Source: Cytophagales bacterium (lineage in GTDB: Bacteria; Bacteroidota; Bacteroidia; Cytophagales; VRUD01). From it: 32,712 nt of DNA. The position numbers were made by a program, and so were the translations under genes. The stretch lies in NCBI GenBank assembly GCA_019456305.1, contig VRUD01000050.1:1-32712 (forward strand), given 5' to 3'. Each line of letters begins with the position of its first letter. The first letter of the stretch is position 1. The notes under the pieces were generated by a model that was not told the DNA's origin, searched no databases, and saw nothing but the letters and a program-made list of their open reading frames with translations. This document shows positions 1-6,799 of this stretch, one piece after another.

Positions 1-32
1 CCCACATTTTTTGTACATTACTTATAATATTA

Positions 33-209
33 CTATTTTTGAAGTGATTTTACCAACCACCTTTTGTCTATTAGACCTAATTTTTCAATTACAAGATGTC
101 CCAAAAATAAAGCCCAATGATAATCTTTCGTTTGAAACAAATGGTTCATTGTTTCAAAGTCTTTATCAGAGCTTTCTATCCAATGGGTTGTTATTTTTTG
201 AGTATCCAC
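33..209 (-). pseudogene. Truncated HEPN-domain protein remnant
   Basis: A 58-codon reading frame from a GTG at 209 to a TAG at 33. Residues 8-44 read like the start of a bacterial HEPN domain: HWIESSDKDFETMNHLF, then DYHWALFLGHLVIEKL, the helix that normally continues LLKAxYVK. The match breaks straight after IEKL and only 14 unrelated residues follow before the stop. The C-terminal helices and the R-x4-6-H motif typical of active HEPN RNases are therefore absent. HEPN proteins often pair with MNT-type nucleotidyltransferases, but no partner is visible here. It is most likely a gene remnant. A short native protein is possible but less likely. The frame stays open upstream of the GTG to about 245, so the start is uncertain. 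Confidence 0.6.
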
Positions 210-335
210 AGTTATATTCTCAGACCCAAACCAATAAACTAAACACTAATGAAAATAAATATTTACTAATATGATCTTGCCAATTGTTTTCCATTTGTTT
301 ATAATTTTATCTTCTTACAAAAAAACTTTAATAAT

Positions 336-1475
336 TTAAAGATTCCCCCTCTTCGCCTGCTCCAGCTCTATAGATTCAAAAAGCGCTTTAAAATTGCCTT
401 TACCAAAAGATTTGGCTCCTTTTCTTTGGATAATTTCGTAAAACAAGGTAGGCCGGTCTTCTACGGGTTTGGTGAATATCTGCAGCAAATAGCCCTCATC
501 GTCTCTGTCAACCAATATATTTAAGTCTTTCAATGGTTTAATGTCCTCATCTATTTTACCAACCCTGTCTAATAATGTATCATAATAATTGCCAGGTATG
601 ACAAGAAAATCAACGCCTCTTTTTTTCAATTCTGTAACAGTTTGGAGAATATCATCCGTAGCGAGGGCAATATGCTGTACGCCAGCGCCTTTATAGAAGT
701 CAATATATTCCTCTATCTGCGATTTTTTCTTTCCTTCAGCCGGTTCGTTGATCGGGAATTTGATTCTATCGTTGCCATTGGCCATCACCTTGCTCATCAG
801 GGCGGTATATTCTGTAGAAATATCCTTATCGTCAAAGGAAATAATTTGTTTAAAACCCATCACATCAGCATAAAATTTAGCCCAGGTATTCATTTGACCC
901 CAGTCAACATTTCCAACTGTATGATCTATATACTTTAAACCTACTTCGGTGCTTTTTACAGAAGATTCCCATGATTTATATCCGGGTAAAAAAAGGCCTT
1001 GATAATTTTTTCTCTCAACAAAAATGTGAACCGTATCACCATAGGTATGAATACCCGATACTTTCACTTCACCAAATTCATCCTTTTCCGTTACGGGTTC
1101 CAGATAAGATTTAGCACCTCTGCTGGTGGTTTCCTTGTATGATTTTTCTGCATCATCTACCAACAAAGCAATTACCTTTACACCATCTCCGTGCAATTTT
1201 ATATGGTCAGCAATAGGTGAGTCATCGCTCAAAGGAGTGGACAGTACAAAGGTAACTTTGCCCTGCCTGAGCACATAAGACGACCTGTCTCTCAGCCCCG
1301 TTTCCAGTCCTGCATAAGCCAAAGGTTGAAAACCAAAGGCTGTTTGATAATAGTAGGCAGCTTGTTTGGCATTTCCTACATAAAATTCAACATGGTCAGT
1401 ACCATTGAGAGGTAAAAAATCCTCTACACCCCTGGTAGTTGTTGTACTGGTAATTTCTTTTTCCTGTGTTTCCAT
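336..1475 (-). CDS. hppD: 4-hydroxyphenylpyruvate dioxygenase
   Basis: Converts 4-hydroxyphenylpyruvate to homogentisate, the second step of tyrosine catabolism, using Fe(II) and O2 in the cytoplasm. The 379 residues have the usual family length and two vicinal-oxygen-chelate halves (about 22-160 and 180-350). The iron-binding triad is visible: H185 in KYIDHTVGNV, H268 in GVQHIALATDD and E347 in PTLFYEIIQR. The conserved C-terminal segment (KGAKSFGKGNFKALFESIE) that closes the active site is intact. The ATG at 1475 is supported by a well-formed promoter at 1536-1567. No homogentisate dioxygenase or other tyrosine-degradation gene lies nearby, so it appears to be a single-gene unit. The downstream neighbour is the HEPN remnant. 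Confidence 0.97.
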   Translation of the reverse strand: METQEKEITSTTTTRGVEDFLPLNGTDHVEFYVGNAKQAAYYYQTAFGFQPLAYAGLETGLRDRSSYVLRQGKVTFVLSTPLSDDSPIADHIKLHGDGVKVIALLVDDAEKSYKETTSRGAKSYLEPVTEKDEFGEVKVSGIHTYGDTVHIFVERKNYQGLFLPGYKSWESSVKSTEVGLKYIDHTVGNVDWGQMNTWAKFYADVMGFKQIISFDDKDISTEYTALMSKVMANGNDRIKFPINEPAEGKKKSQIEEYIDFYKGAGVQHIALATDDILQTVTELKKRGVDFLVIPGNYYDTLLDRVGKIDEDIKPLKDLNILVDRDDEGYLLQIFTKPVEDRPTLFYEIIQRKGAKSFGKGNFKALFESIELEQAKRGNL

Positions 1476-1535
1476 AATGAATTAAGTTTATTTTTTATAG
1501 ATTAAATTTTCACTTTCATCTAGTACCTTCTTATA

Positions 1536-1567
1536 CAAAGATATAGTTTTTTTTTAAAAAAAACAAA
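1536..1567 (-). promoter_or_regulatory. Bacteroidota-type promoter of hppD
   Basis: On the minus strand TTTG (1567-1564) is followed by 20 bases and then TATCTTTG (1543-1536), matching the Bacteroidota consensus TTTG-N19-TAnnTTTG with one extra spacer base. The spacer is a T/A homopolymer pair. The predicted start of transcription is near 1530, giving a leader of about 55 bases before the hppD ATG. Confidence 0.65.
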
Positions 1568-1644
1568 CTTTTTAAAACTTTTCTTGTAACTTTAATTTCA
1601 AATACAGAAGTTTGCCTGAACTTTTAATTTTAAATTTACAGATC

Positions 1645-2067
1645 ATGGACACTAAAAGTTTAAATCTCAAATTAGCTGAAATAGCAGAAAAAAGAAACCA
1701 GCTATCCGGAATAGATTATTCCGATAAGCAATATGATGACCTGGAGGAAGCGCTTCACGATATAGAAGACGACTTTAATGAAACTTATGGCCCATATCTT
1801 GAAGAGGCTTTGCAGAAAGTGCATGATAAGTATTGCCCTGAAAACGATGTGCTCATACCCACTTCTTACCTCGCAAATAAGTACATAGAAACGGGCAAAA
1901 ATAAAGATGGGTCCCCTGTTTATGACGTAAGTCATGATGAAGGCATATCAGTAGAATCTGAGGAACTTCCAGGCAAGGACATGAAGCTCGTAATTGTTCC
2001 AAATCCTACCCGTATTTTGCTGATGATAGGTGGAAACCAAAAAAAGGATGTTTGGACAGCCTCTTAA
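1645..2067 (+). CDS. Hypothetical small acidic protein (140 aa)
   Basis: I do not recognise this family. The protein is soluble and acidic, with no signal peptide or membrane segment. The N-terminal 70 residues are charged and probably helical (LAEIAEKRNQL, then a DDLEEALHDIEDDF run and EEALQKVHDKY). The second half looks mixed alpha/beta and ends in a hydrophobic strand (MKLVIVPNPTRILLMIGG). The frame can be extended upstream to a TTG at 1612, but the ATG at 1645 gives a more natural N-terminus (MDTKSLNLKLAEIAEKR). It is transcribed towards trpS, convergent with it, and shares the short inverted repeat at 2087-2132. Its codon use looks like that of its neighbours. Confidence 0.75.
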   Translation: MDTKSLNLKLAEIAEKRNQLSGIDYSDKQYDDLEEALHDIEDDFNETYGPYLEEALQKVHDKYCPENDVLIPTSYLANKYIETGKNKDGSPVYDVSHDEGISVESEELPGKDMKLVIVPNPTRILLMIGGNQKKDVWTAS

Positions 2068-2086
2068 TTAATTGTATCGGATCTGC

Positions 2087-2132
2087 TAGTGTTAAATTGC
2101 ATAAATAATCTATATAATTAAATTTAACACTA
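2087..2132. terminator. Inverted repeat between convergent genes
   Basis: TAGTGTTAAATT (2087-2098) is repeated inverted at 2121-2132 around a 22-base AT-rich loop, between the 140-aa gene and trpS. The right arm includes the trpS stop codon. The 12-bp stem is AT-rich and has no clear T-run after it, so it is a weak candidate for a shared terminator. Confidence 0.4.
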
Positions 2133-3098
2133 ATATCCAAGTTTACTTCTTACTCTTTCCAGCACATCATACGCAATAGCTTTAGCTTTTTTCGCCCCAT
2201 CAAGCAGCTTTTTTTCTAACTGGTCAGGATTATTTATATATTGGTTAAACAACTTTCTTTCTTTGCTGTATTTATTTAAGATCAATTCAAATAACGCTTT
2301 TTTAGCATGGCCGTAGCCATAATTTCCAACAATATAATTATTGCGCATTTTTTCAGTTTCTTCCTCAGAAGTTATTAATGAATATAAATGAAATATTACA
2401 CATGAACCGGGATCTTTAGGCTGTTCAAGCGTTTTGCTGTCTGTTATAATAGACATGATGGTTTTTTTTAATTGCTTTTCAGGTTCAAAAATATTGATGA
2501 TGTTGTTGTATGACTTGCTCATTTTTTGGCCATCTGTGCCGGGTATGGTCATTACATCGGCATCAATTTTAGGTTTGGGCACTACAAATGTATCTCCGTA
2601 GAAGTTATTAAAGGTTTGGGCAATATCGCGGGTCATTTCCAGGTGCTGTTTCTGGTCTTTGCCTACCGGTACAATATCGGCATCATAAAGCAGGATATCG
2701 GCTGCCATTAAAACAGGATAAACAAAGAGTCCTGCATTTACTTCTGCGAGCCGGTCAGATTTTTCTTTAAATGAATGTGCTTTGGCCAGCATAGAATAAG
2801 GTGTAAAGCAATTGAGGTACCACGTAAGCTCACACACCTCGATCACGTCAGATTGCCTGTAAAAAATATGCTGTTTTGTATCAAAACCAAATGCCAGCCA
2901 GGCAGCTGCTGAAGCATAGGTATTGTTTTTTCTTATTTCAGCATTTTTAATAGATGTGAGCGAATGGAGATCGGCAATAAAAAATAGTGATTCATTTTCA
3001 ACTGACTTGGACAATTCAATAGCGGGTATGATCGCACCCAATATATTACCTAAATGAGGTTGTCCGGAGCTTTGAATGCCTGTTAATATGCGAGCCAT
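2130..3098 (-). CDS. trpS: Tryptophanyl-tRNA synthetase
   Basis: Class I aminoacyl-tRNA synthetase that charges tRNA-Trp with tryptophan using ATP. The 322 residues are the usual length for the compact bacterial enzyme. The HIGH-like signature is PHLGN (14-18) in the N-terminal GIQSSGQPHLGN segment, and KMSKS lies at 192-196 (GTDGQKMSKSYNN). The Rossmann-fold segment MAADILLYDADIVPVGKDQ (about 131-149), which contacts tryptophan and shapes the dimer interface, is intact. It starts at the ATG at 3098, after a leader that contains short-word repeats and a good -7 element near 3215. It converges on the preceding hypothetical gene and diverges from rpmB. Confidence 0.97.
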   Translation of the reverse strand: MARILTGIQSSGQPHLGNILGAIIPAIELSKSVENESLFFIADLHSLTSIKNAEIRKNNTYASAAAWLAFGFDTKQHIFYRQSDVIEVCELTWYLNCFTPYSMLAKAHSFKEKSDRLAEVNAGLFVYPVLMAADILLYDADIVPVGKDQKQHLEMTRDIAQTFNNFYGDTFVVPKPKIDADVMTIPGTDGQKMSKSYNNIINIFEPEKQLKKTIMSIITDSKTLEQPKDPGSCVIFHLYSLITSEEETEKMRNNYIVGNYGYGHAKKALFELILNKYSKERKLFNQYINNPDQLEKKLLDGAKKAKAIAYDVLERVRSKLGY

Positions 3099-3104
3099 TT
3101 ATAA

Positions 3105-3149
3105 TTTACGATTTACGAATGACGAATGACGAATGACGATTTACGAATG
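3105..3149. repeat. Short-word array TTACGA / ACGAATG
   Basis: Just upstream of trpS the DNA repeats TTACGA and ACGAATG words: ATTTACGAATG, two further GACGAATG units, then CGATTTACGAATG. The array covers most of the trpS leader. It does not form a strong hairpin and encodes nothing evident. Comparable arrays built of other words occur at 20107-20140 and 25869-25931. Confidence 0.6.
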
Positions 3150-3214
3150 TATAATGCTAATCCCGAGTATTCAGCGATTTTTAACCCCCTAATTATTTTA
3201 GCAATTTAACTACG

Positions 3215-3222
3215 CAAAGATA
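3215..3222 (-). promoter_or_regulatory. Probable -7 element of trpS
   Basis: On the minus strand TATCTTTG followed by CGTAG matches the Bacteroidota -7 motif TAnnTTTG. The expected TTTG 19-20 bases upstream is not present (TTCT instead), so only half of the promoter is convincing. The leader would be about 110 bases and would include the short-word array. Confidence 0.45.
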
Positions 3223-3288
3223 AGCTTTTTCTTTATTTATAAGAAAAAAGAATAGACACTCAAACAAAACCTGTTATTTTAATTTTTT

Positions 3289-3319
3289 TTTGTTAATTCC
3301 CAAAAATCCACTATATTTG
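3289..3319 (+). promoter_or_regulatory. Bacteroidota-type promoter of rpmB
   Basis: A full consensus promoter: TTTG at 3289-3292, exactly 19 bases, then TATATTTG at 3312-3319. Transcription should begin near 3325, giving a leader of about 90 bases that carries the hairpin at 3370-3407. This promoter also argues against starting rpmB at the earlier ATG at 3376. Confidence 0.8.
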
Positions 3320-3369
3320 CAAATTAATACTAAATACGCAAAGCGTAGAGTACCAAGATATAGCACAGG

Positions 3370-3407
3370 AACGCTATGCCCCGCCAGTTGGCGGGGCTAC
3401 GCGTTTT
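3370..3407 (+). promoter_or_regulatory. GC-rich hairpin in the rpmB leader
   Basis: A perfect 8-bp stem with a four-base loop, GCCCCGCC-AGTT-GGCGGGGC (3378-3397), is extended after a 3x3 internal loop by AACGC (3370-3374) pairing with GCGTT (3401-3405), and is followed by TTTT. It ends 8 bases before the rpmB ATG. The 5' part of the leader offers a competing pairing: GCGTAG (3343-3348) is complementary to CTACGC (3397-3402) and also sits in a small hairpin with TACGC (3335-3339). This could be an attenuator-like or translational control element. It could also be one of the GC-rich palindromes scattered through the window. Confidence 0.5.
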
Positions 3408-3414
3408 AAGAGAT

Positions 3415-3639
3415 ATGTCAAGAATTTGTCAAATAACAGGTAAGAAAACCAGCGTGGGTAATCGTGTCTCTCATGCCCATAATAAAACGAGGCGCAAATT
3501 TTATCCAAACCTGCAAAAGAAAAGGTTTTATATTCCTGAAGAAGACCGTTGGATCACCCTGACTGTTTCAACGAAGGCGATCAGGACCATCAATAAAAAA
3601 GGTATAAGCGCTGTGTTGAAGGAAGCTAAAATTATTTAA
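3415..3639 (+). CDS. rpmB: 50S ribosomal protein L28
   Basis: Large-subunit ribosomal protein L28. The 74 residues show the Bacteroidota family pattern: [11 protein letters not shown] at the start, [15 protein letters not shown] (about 15-29), then [18 protein letters not shown] and TINKKGI. An upstream in-frame ATG at 3376 would add 13 residues, but it lies inside the leader hairpin and family members begin MSRxCxxTGK, so 3415 is chosen. A consensus promoter lies 95 bases upstream. In many Bacteroidota rpmB is followed by rpmG. Here no L33 frame follows, and the next feature is a strong hairpin terminator facing rfbD on the other strand. Confidence 0.96.
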   Translation: MSRICQITGKKTSVGNRVSHAHNKTRRKFYPNLQKKRFYIPEEDRWITLTVSTKAIRTINKKGISAVLKEAKII

Positions 3640-3696
3640 TATGGCTATCCCCAAATAATACCTATAATTATTTTAGAATATACCTTCACTCCAAAT

Positions 3697-3756
3697 ATTG
3701 CATGGCTGCATGAATGCATGATTAGATTCTTCCATGCATTCATACAGCCATGCAAT
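3697..3756. terminator. 24-bp stem-loop between rpmB and rfbD
   Basis: Arms at 3697-3720 and 3733-3756 are complementary over 24 bases with a single mismatch, which would be a G-U pair in minus-strand RNA, around a 12-base loop. A run TTTT follows on the plus strand. It lies between the converging ends of rpmB and rfbD, fitting a bidirectional terminator. Confidence 0.65.
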
Positions 3757-3779
3757 TTTACAACAGAGTAGAGAGATTA

Positions 3780-3795
3780 TCCCGAGTACTCGGGA
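3780..3795. repeat. 16-bp palindrome TCCCGAGTACTCGGGA
   Basis: A perfect 16-bp palindrome just downstream of rfbD. The identical 16-mer occurs at 21270-21285 inside a glycosyltransferase gene, and related TCCCGA...TCGGGA palindromes lie at 14487-14503 and about 21652-21669. It belongs to the family of GC-rich palindromes described in the findings. Confidence 0.7.
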
Positions 3796-3831
3796 GATTT
3801 CATTAGATACAAAAGCGGATACTCATTTTAT

Positions 3832-4686
3832 CTAACTATCTTCCAGATAATCTTTCAGCCCTTCTTCCCAATTTCCAAAAACATTCAGTCCCTGTTTTTT
3901 TAAAAACCCATTTTCAAGAACTGAATAAGACGGCCTGGCAACTTTTATGGGAAATTCATCCGGGCCTGCAATATTTAAGGGCGTATTAATTTTCTTTATT
4001 CTGAATATTTCTTTCGCAAAATCATACCACGAACAGTTCCCTTCTGCCGTAGCATGAGATAAACCATAACATTCATCCCTGCTAATCTTTACCATTTGTT
4101 TGGCTAATTCAGCAGTGGATGTAGGTGTCAATACCTCATTATCTACCACCCTTACCTCATCACGTTCTTTGGCTAACTTTAACATGATATCAACAAAGTT
4201 ATATCCTTTTGCTCTGCACGGGCTTTTACCATAAAGGCCGGAAGATCTCATTATAAGAAATCTCTCAGCTATCGCCTGAACGAAAAACTCACCTGAAAGC
4301 TTTGTATTTGCGTAAACATTTAATGGTGAAGGTAAATCTTCTTCAAGATAAGGCTTTTCTTTGTTTCCATCAAAAACGTAATCTGTGCTTATATGAATAA
4401 TAAAAAAACCTAAATCGCGGGAAAGCATGGCAAGGTTACGAGCCCCCAATGCATTTACAGAAAATGCTTTTTCAAGTTCAGTCTCACATTTTTCTACGTG
4501 ATGATATGCTGCGGTGTTCACAACTATATCTGGCTTCAATGATTTCAATACGGAAGAAACAACATCTATATCAGCAATTTCTACTTTATCATGATTCAGC
4601 TCAATTACCTGATCACCATTTTTATTGAATGCTGCGCAAACGTCTGTTCCAAGCTGTCCGTTTGCACCTATTATACCTACTTTCAT
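3832..4686 (-). CDS. rfbD: dTDP-4-dehydrorhamnose reductase
   Basis: Reduces dTDP-4-dehydrorhamnose with NAD(P)H to dTDP-L-rhamnose, the last step in making this sugar donor for surface polysaccharide. The 284 residues are typical of the extended short-chain dehydrogenase family. GANGQLG (7-13) is the nucleotide-binding loop, STDYVFDG (100-107) supplies the catalytic Thr, and Y125/K129 in YANTK form the YxxxK pair. The C-terminal substrate segment with ARPSYSVL (250-257) is present. The gene starts 24 bases after the dnaX stop on the same strand, so it is probably co-transcribed with dnaX. No other dTDP-rhamnose genes (rfbA, rfbB, rfbC) are in the window. A related dTDP-sugar reductase acting on a different 4-keto sugar cannot be excluded. 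Confidence 0.88.
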   Translation of the reverse strand: MKVGIIGANGQLGTDVCAAFNKNGDQVIELNHDKVEIADIDVVSSVLKSLKPDIVVNTAAYHHVEKCETELEKAFSVNALGARNLAMLSRDLGFFIIHISTDYVFDGNKEKPYLEEDLPSPLNVYANTKLSGEFFVQAIAERFLIMRSSGLYGKSPCRAKGYNFVDIMLKLAKERDEVRVVDNEVLTPTSTAELAKQMVKISRDECYGLSHATAEGNCSWYDFAKEIFRIKKINTPLNIAGPDEFPIKVARPSYSVLENGFLKKQGLNVFGNWEEGLKDYLEDS

Positions 4687-4710
4687 ATTATAAAAAATGA
4701 CAATTTTGAG

Positions 4711-6750
4711 TTACATATCTGTCTCCAACCCAAATTTCTCTTTCATTTCATTTAGTAGCGGGTATTTCTCAGAGAGGTACGTAAATTTTTCGCGGTCTGT
4801 ATATATCTTCTTTTGTGGATTGTGGGGCATTATTTTAGCTTCTACCATAATTTTAGCATTGCCTGATTCCTTTCTCAGGGTTTTCAGCAGGTCAGATTTA
4901 AATTCACTGAATTGATCAAGCTGTACCTGGTTGTCAAGCTGCAGGCTAATGATGTGGTTGTCAACGGTTATTTTGCTGCCTGCTAAAATAGTATGCTCAT
5001 TCATCTTACCTTCTGTCTTTTTTTTTTGAGCATAGCTATCCCACGTTTTTTGTATTTGTTCTTGTGTGACTGGCTTGTCAGAAGCCCCCCCCACCCCCTC
5101 CCGGCCAAAGGTACGGGACAGGGCCGAAGGGGGGGCTTTGCTATCCCCTTTGCCAGCCGTGTTTTCCTGGGATCGATCAGCATTTTCTCTTATCTGGGAC
5201 TTATATTTTTTAAAGTCTGTGATCTTAATGGTATCTTTAAAACTGGTGTTTGATTCCGATCCGTGCTGATAATTATCGGGAGCAATCGGATTTGGAATTG
5301 AGGGTGTTGTATCTGCCCCGGCTTTATCGGGATTTCGCTGATGCTCAACCTGAGCTTCCGGAGCTTGGTGAGGCTGAACTGCCTGGCCTGTTTTATTAAC
5401 AGAAGAGCTTGGTTGATATTCAGTTTCCTGCTCCTTAACTTCAGATTTGTGTGTATTCTCTGATTCCCCTTCCCCTTCATGCGTTGAAACATCTTTTTTA
5501 CTGTCGGGTACACTATATTTAGCGCTTTCCATGCCTCCGGAGTCTTTTAAGGGCGGCTCTGAAGTAACTATTTTTTCAGAACCGGGCGCTTTATTTTTAT
5601 TCTGCTCTTCTTTTGTTTCCTTTTGAGATTGTTGGTGTTCTAAAAGATTAACTGCCTGGTTAATATGCGCCATTTTCATCAAAGCCAGTTCAACGTGCAA
5701 ACGCTGGTTTTTACTAATTTTATAATTGATATCGCATTGGCTGACAATATTTAATGCCGTCATCAGGAAAGATAAAGGAGTATTTTTTGCTTGCTCCTGG
5801 TATCTTTTTTTTATATTGTCTGAAACCTGGAGCAGTTTTATGGTTCCATCATCTTTGCAAACCAACAGGTCACGAAAATGTTCGCTTAATCCGACAATAA
5901 AATTGTGTCCGTCAAACCCGTTGCGAAGTACTTCATCGTAAATCAATAATGCCTCAGAAATATTTTCCCCTGTCAGGTAATCTGTCATTTTAAAATAGTA
6001 ATCATAATCAAGTATGTGCAGGTTCTCAATGGTATCTTTGTAGGTAACCTGGTTATCTGACGAGAAAGTTGCGATAAGGTCAAAAAGGGACAATGCATCG
6101 CGCAAAGCTCCATCTGCTTTCTGGGCTATCAAATGTAATGCTTCGGGTTCGGTTTTAATCCCTTCCTTTTCGGCAATTTCATTTAAATGGGTTACAATAT
6201 CAACAAGCTGGATCCTGCTAAAATCATAGATCTGGCAGCGGGAAAGGATGGTAGGTATAATTTTGTGCTTTTCGGTGGTCGCTAATATAAAAATTGCGTG
6301 GGACGGGGGTTCTTCCAATGTTTTCAGAAAGGCATTAAAAGCATTGGTTGAAAGCATGTGCACTTCATCAATAATATAAATTTTGTATTTACCTGATTGT
6401 GGCGCATAGCGCATCTGATCCACCAGGTTCCTGATATCATCTACCGAATTGTTTGAAGCGGCATCTAATTCATGGATATTAAAGGAGGCGTTATTGATAA
6501 AGCTAACGCAAGACTCACATTGATTGCACGCTTCTGTTTCGGGGGTAAGGTTCTTGCAGTTTATAGTTTTTGCCAGGATGCGCGCACAAGTAGTTTTACC
6601 TACTCCTCTTGGCCCGCAAAATAAAAACGCATGCGCCAGGTGACTATCTTTGACCGCATTTTTTAAAGTGGTAGTGATATGCGACTGGCCGATCACATTA
6701 TCAAAGCTATCGGGCCTGTACTTGCGTGCCGATACAACGAAATTTTCCAT
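4711..6750 (-). CDS. dnaX: DNA polymerase III subunit tau/gamma
   Basis: Clamp-loader ATPase that loads the sliding clamp; the long tau form also tethers the polymerase. From the ATG at 6750 it is 679 residues; an in-frame TTG 18 bases upstream is less likely. Walker A GPRGVGKTT is at 46-54, zinc-binding cysteines at 65, 75, 78 and 81, Walker B IYIIDEVH at 124-131, and the arginine-finger SRC at 170-172. Clamp-loader domains II-III run to about 360. A long low-complexity linker (about 380-575) leads to a conserved-looking C-terminal domain of about 100 residues. Two oddities lie in the linker: a GC-rich palindromic element encoding 19-20 residues (538-557), and an A10 tract (codons 575-578) suited to slippage. 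The gene starts 49 bases after the giant SprB-repeat gene, and rfbD follows. Confidence 0.97.
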   Translation of the reverse strand: MENFVVSARKYRPDSFDNVIGQSHITTTLKNAVKDSHLAHAFLFCGPRGVGKTTCARILAKTINCKNLTPETEACNQCESCVSFINNASFNIHELDAASNNSVDDIRNLVDQMRYAPQSGKYKIYIIDEVHMLSTNAFNAFLKTLEEPPSHAIFILATTEKHKIIPTILSRCQIYDFSRIQLVDIVTHLNEIAEKEGIKTEPEALHLIAQKADGALRDALSLFDLIATFSSDNQVTYKDTIENLHILDYDYYFKMTDYLTGENISEALLIYDEVLRNGFDGHNFIVGLSEHFRDLLVCKDDGTIKLLQVSDNIKKRYQEQAKNTPLSFLMTALNIVSQCDINYKISKNQRLHVELALMKMAHINQAVNLLEHQQSQKETKEEQNKNKAPGSEKIVTSEPPLKDSGGMESAKYSVPDSKKDVSTHEGEGESENTHKSEVKEQETEYQPSSSVNKTGQAVQPHQAPEAQVEHQRNPDKAGADTTPSIPNPIAPDNYQHGSESNTSFKDTIKITDFKKYKSQIRENADRSQENTAGKGDSKAPPSALSRTFGREGVGGASDKPVTQEQIQKTWDSYAQKKKTEGKMNEHTILAGSKITVDNHIISLQLDNQVQLDQFSEFKSDLLKTLRKESGNAKIMVEAKIMPHNPQKKIYTDREKFTYLSEKYPLLNEMKEKFGLETDM
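5018..5027 (-). promoter_or_regulatory. A10 slippage tract in dnaX
   Basis: The coding strand reads CAA AAA AAA AAG ACA. A -1 shift gives GAC AGA AGG TAA, with its stop at 5006-5008. A +1 shift also stops quickly (TGA at 5001-5003). A shortened product of about 580 residues would lack the C-terminal domain, as the gamma form does in other bacteria. The mechanism could be ribosomal or transcriptional; this is inferred from sequence only. Confidence 0.5.
5082..5138 (-). repeat. In-frame palindromic element in dnaX (57 bp)
   Basis: A GC-rich island with 10-bp terminal inverted arms AAGCCCCCCC (5082-5091) and GGGGGGGCTT (5129-5138). Its core has TCCCG, ten bases, CGGGACAGG. Its length is a multiple of three, and it encodes APPSALSRTFGREGVGGAS in the tau linker. 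The core is 19 of 24 bases identical to the element at 14387-14452 and is read in the same frame (LSRxxGRE). Confidence 0.75.
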
Positions 6751-6799
6751 TGGTGTTTTAGCTTGCAATATAGAAAATTATTAGTTAAGAATTTATTTC

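Noticed and set aside
11-274. Plus-strand frame of 87 codons at the window start
   Set aside because: It lies antisense to the HEPN-like reading, which shows clear family similarity; the plus-strand peptide resembles nothing.
1612-1644. TTG-started extension of the 140-aa protein
   Set aside because: The extra residues look like untranslated AT-rich leader, and an ATG at 1645 gives a better N-terminus.
3376-3414. Earlier ATG for L28
   Set aside because: It lies inside the GC-rich leader hairpin, and L28 family members begin at MSRxCxxTGK.
5001-5183. Minus-strand 60-codon frame overlapping dnaX
   Set aside because: It is an alternative frame of dnaX through the palindrome and A10 tract, relevant only as a possible frameshift product.
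5270-5345. A further palindromic insert in the dnaX linker near TCCCGATAAAGCCGGG
   Set aside because: Half-sites are short and imperfect with no clear arms, so it was not counted.
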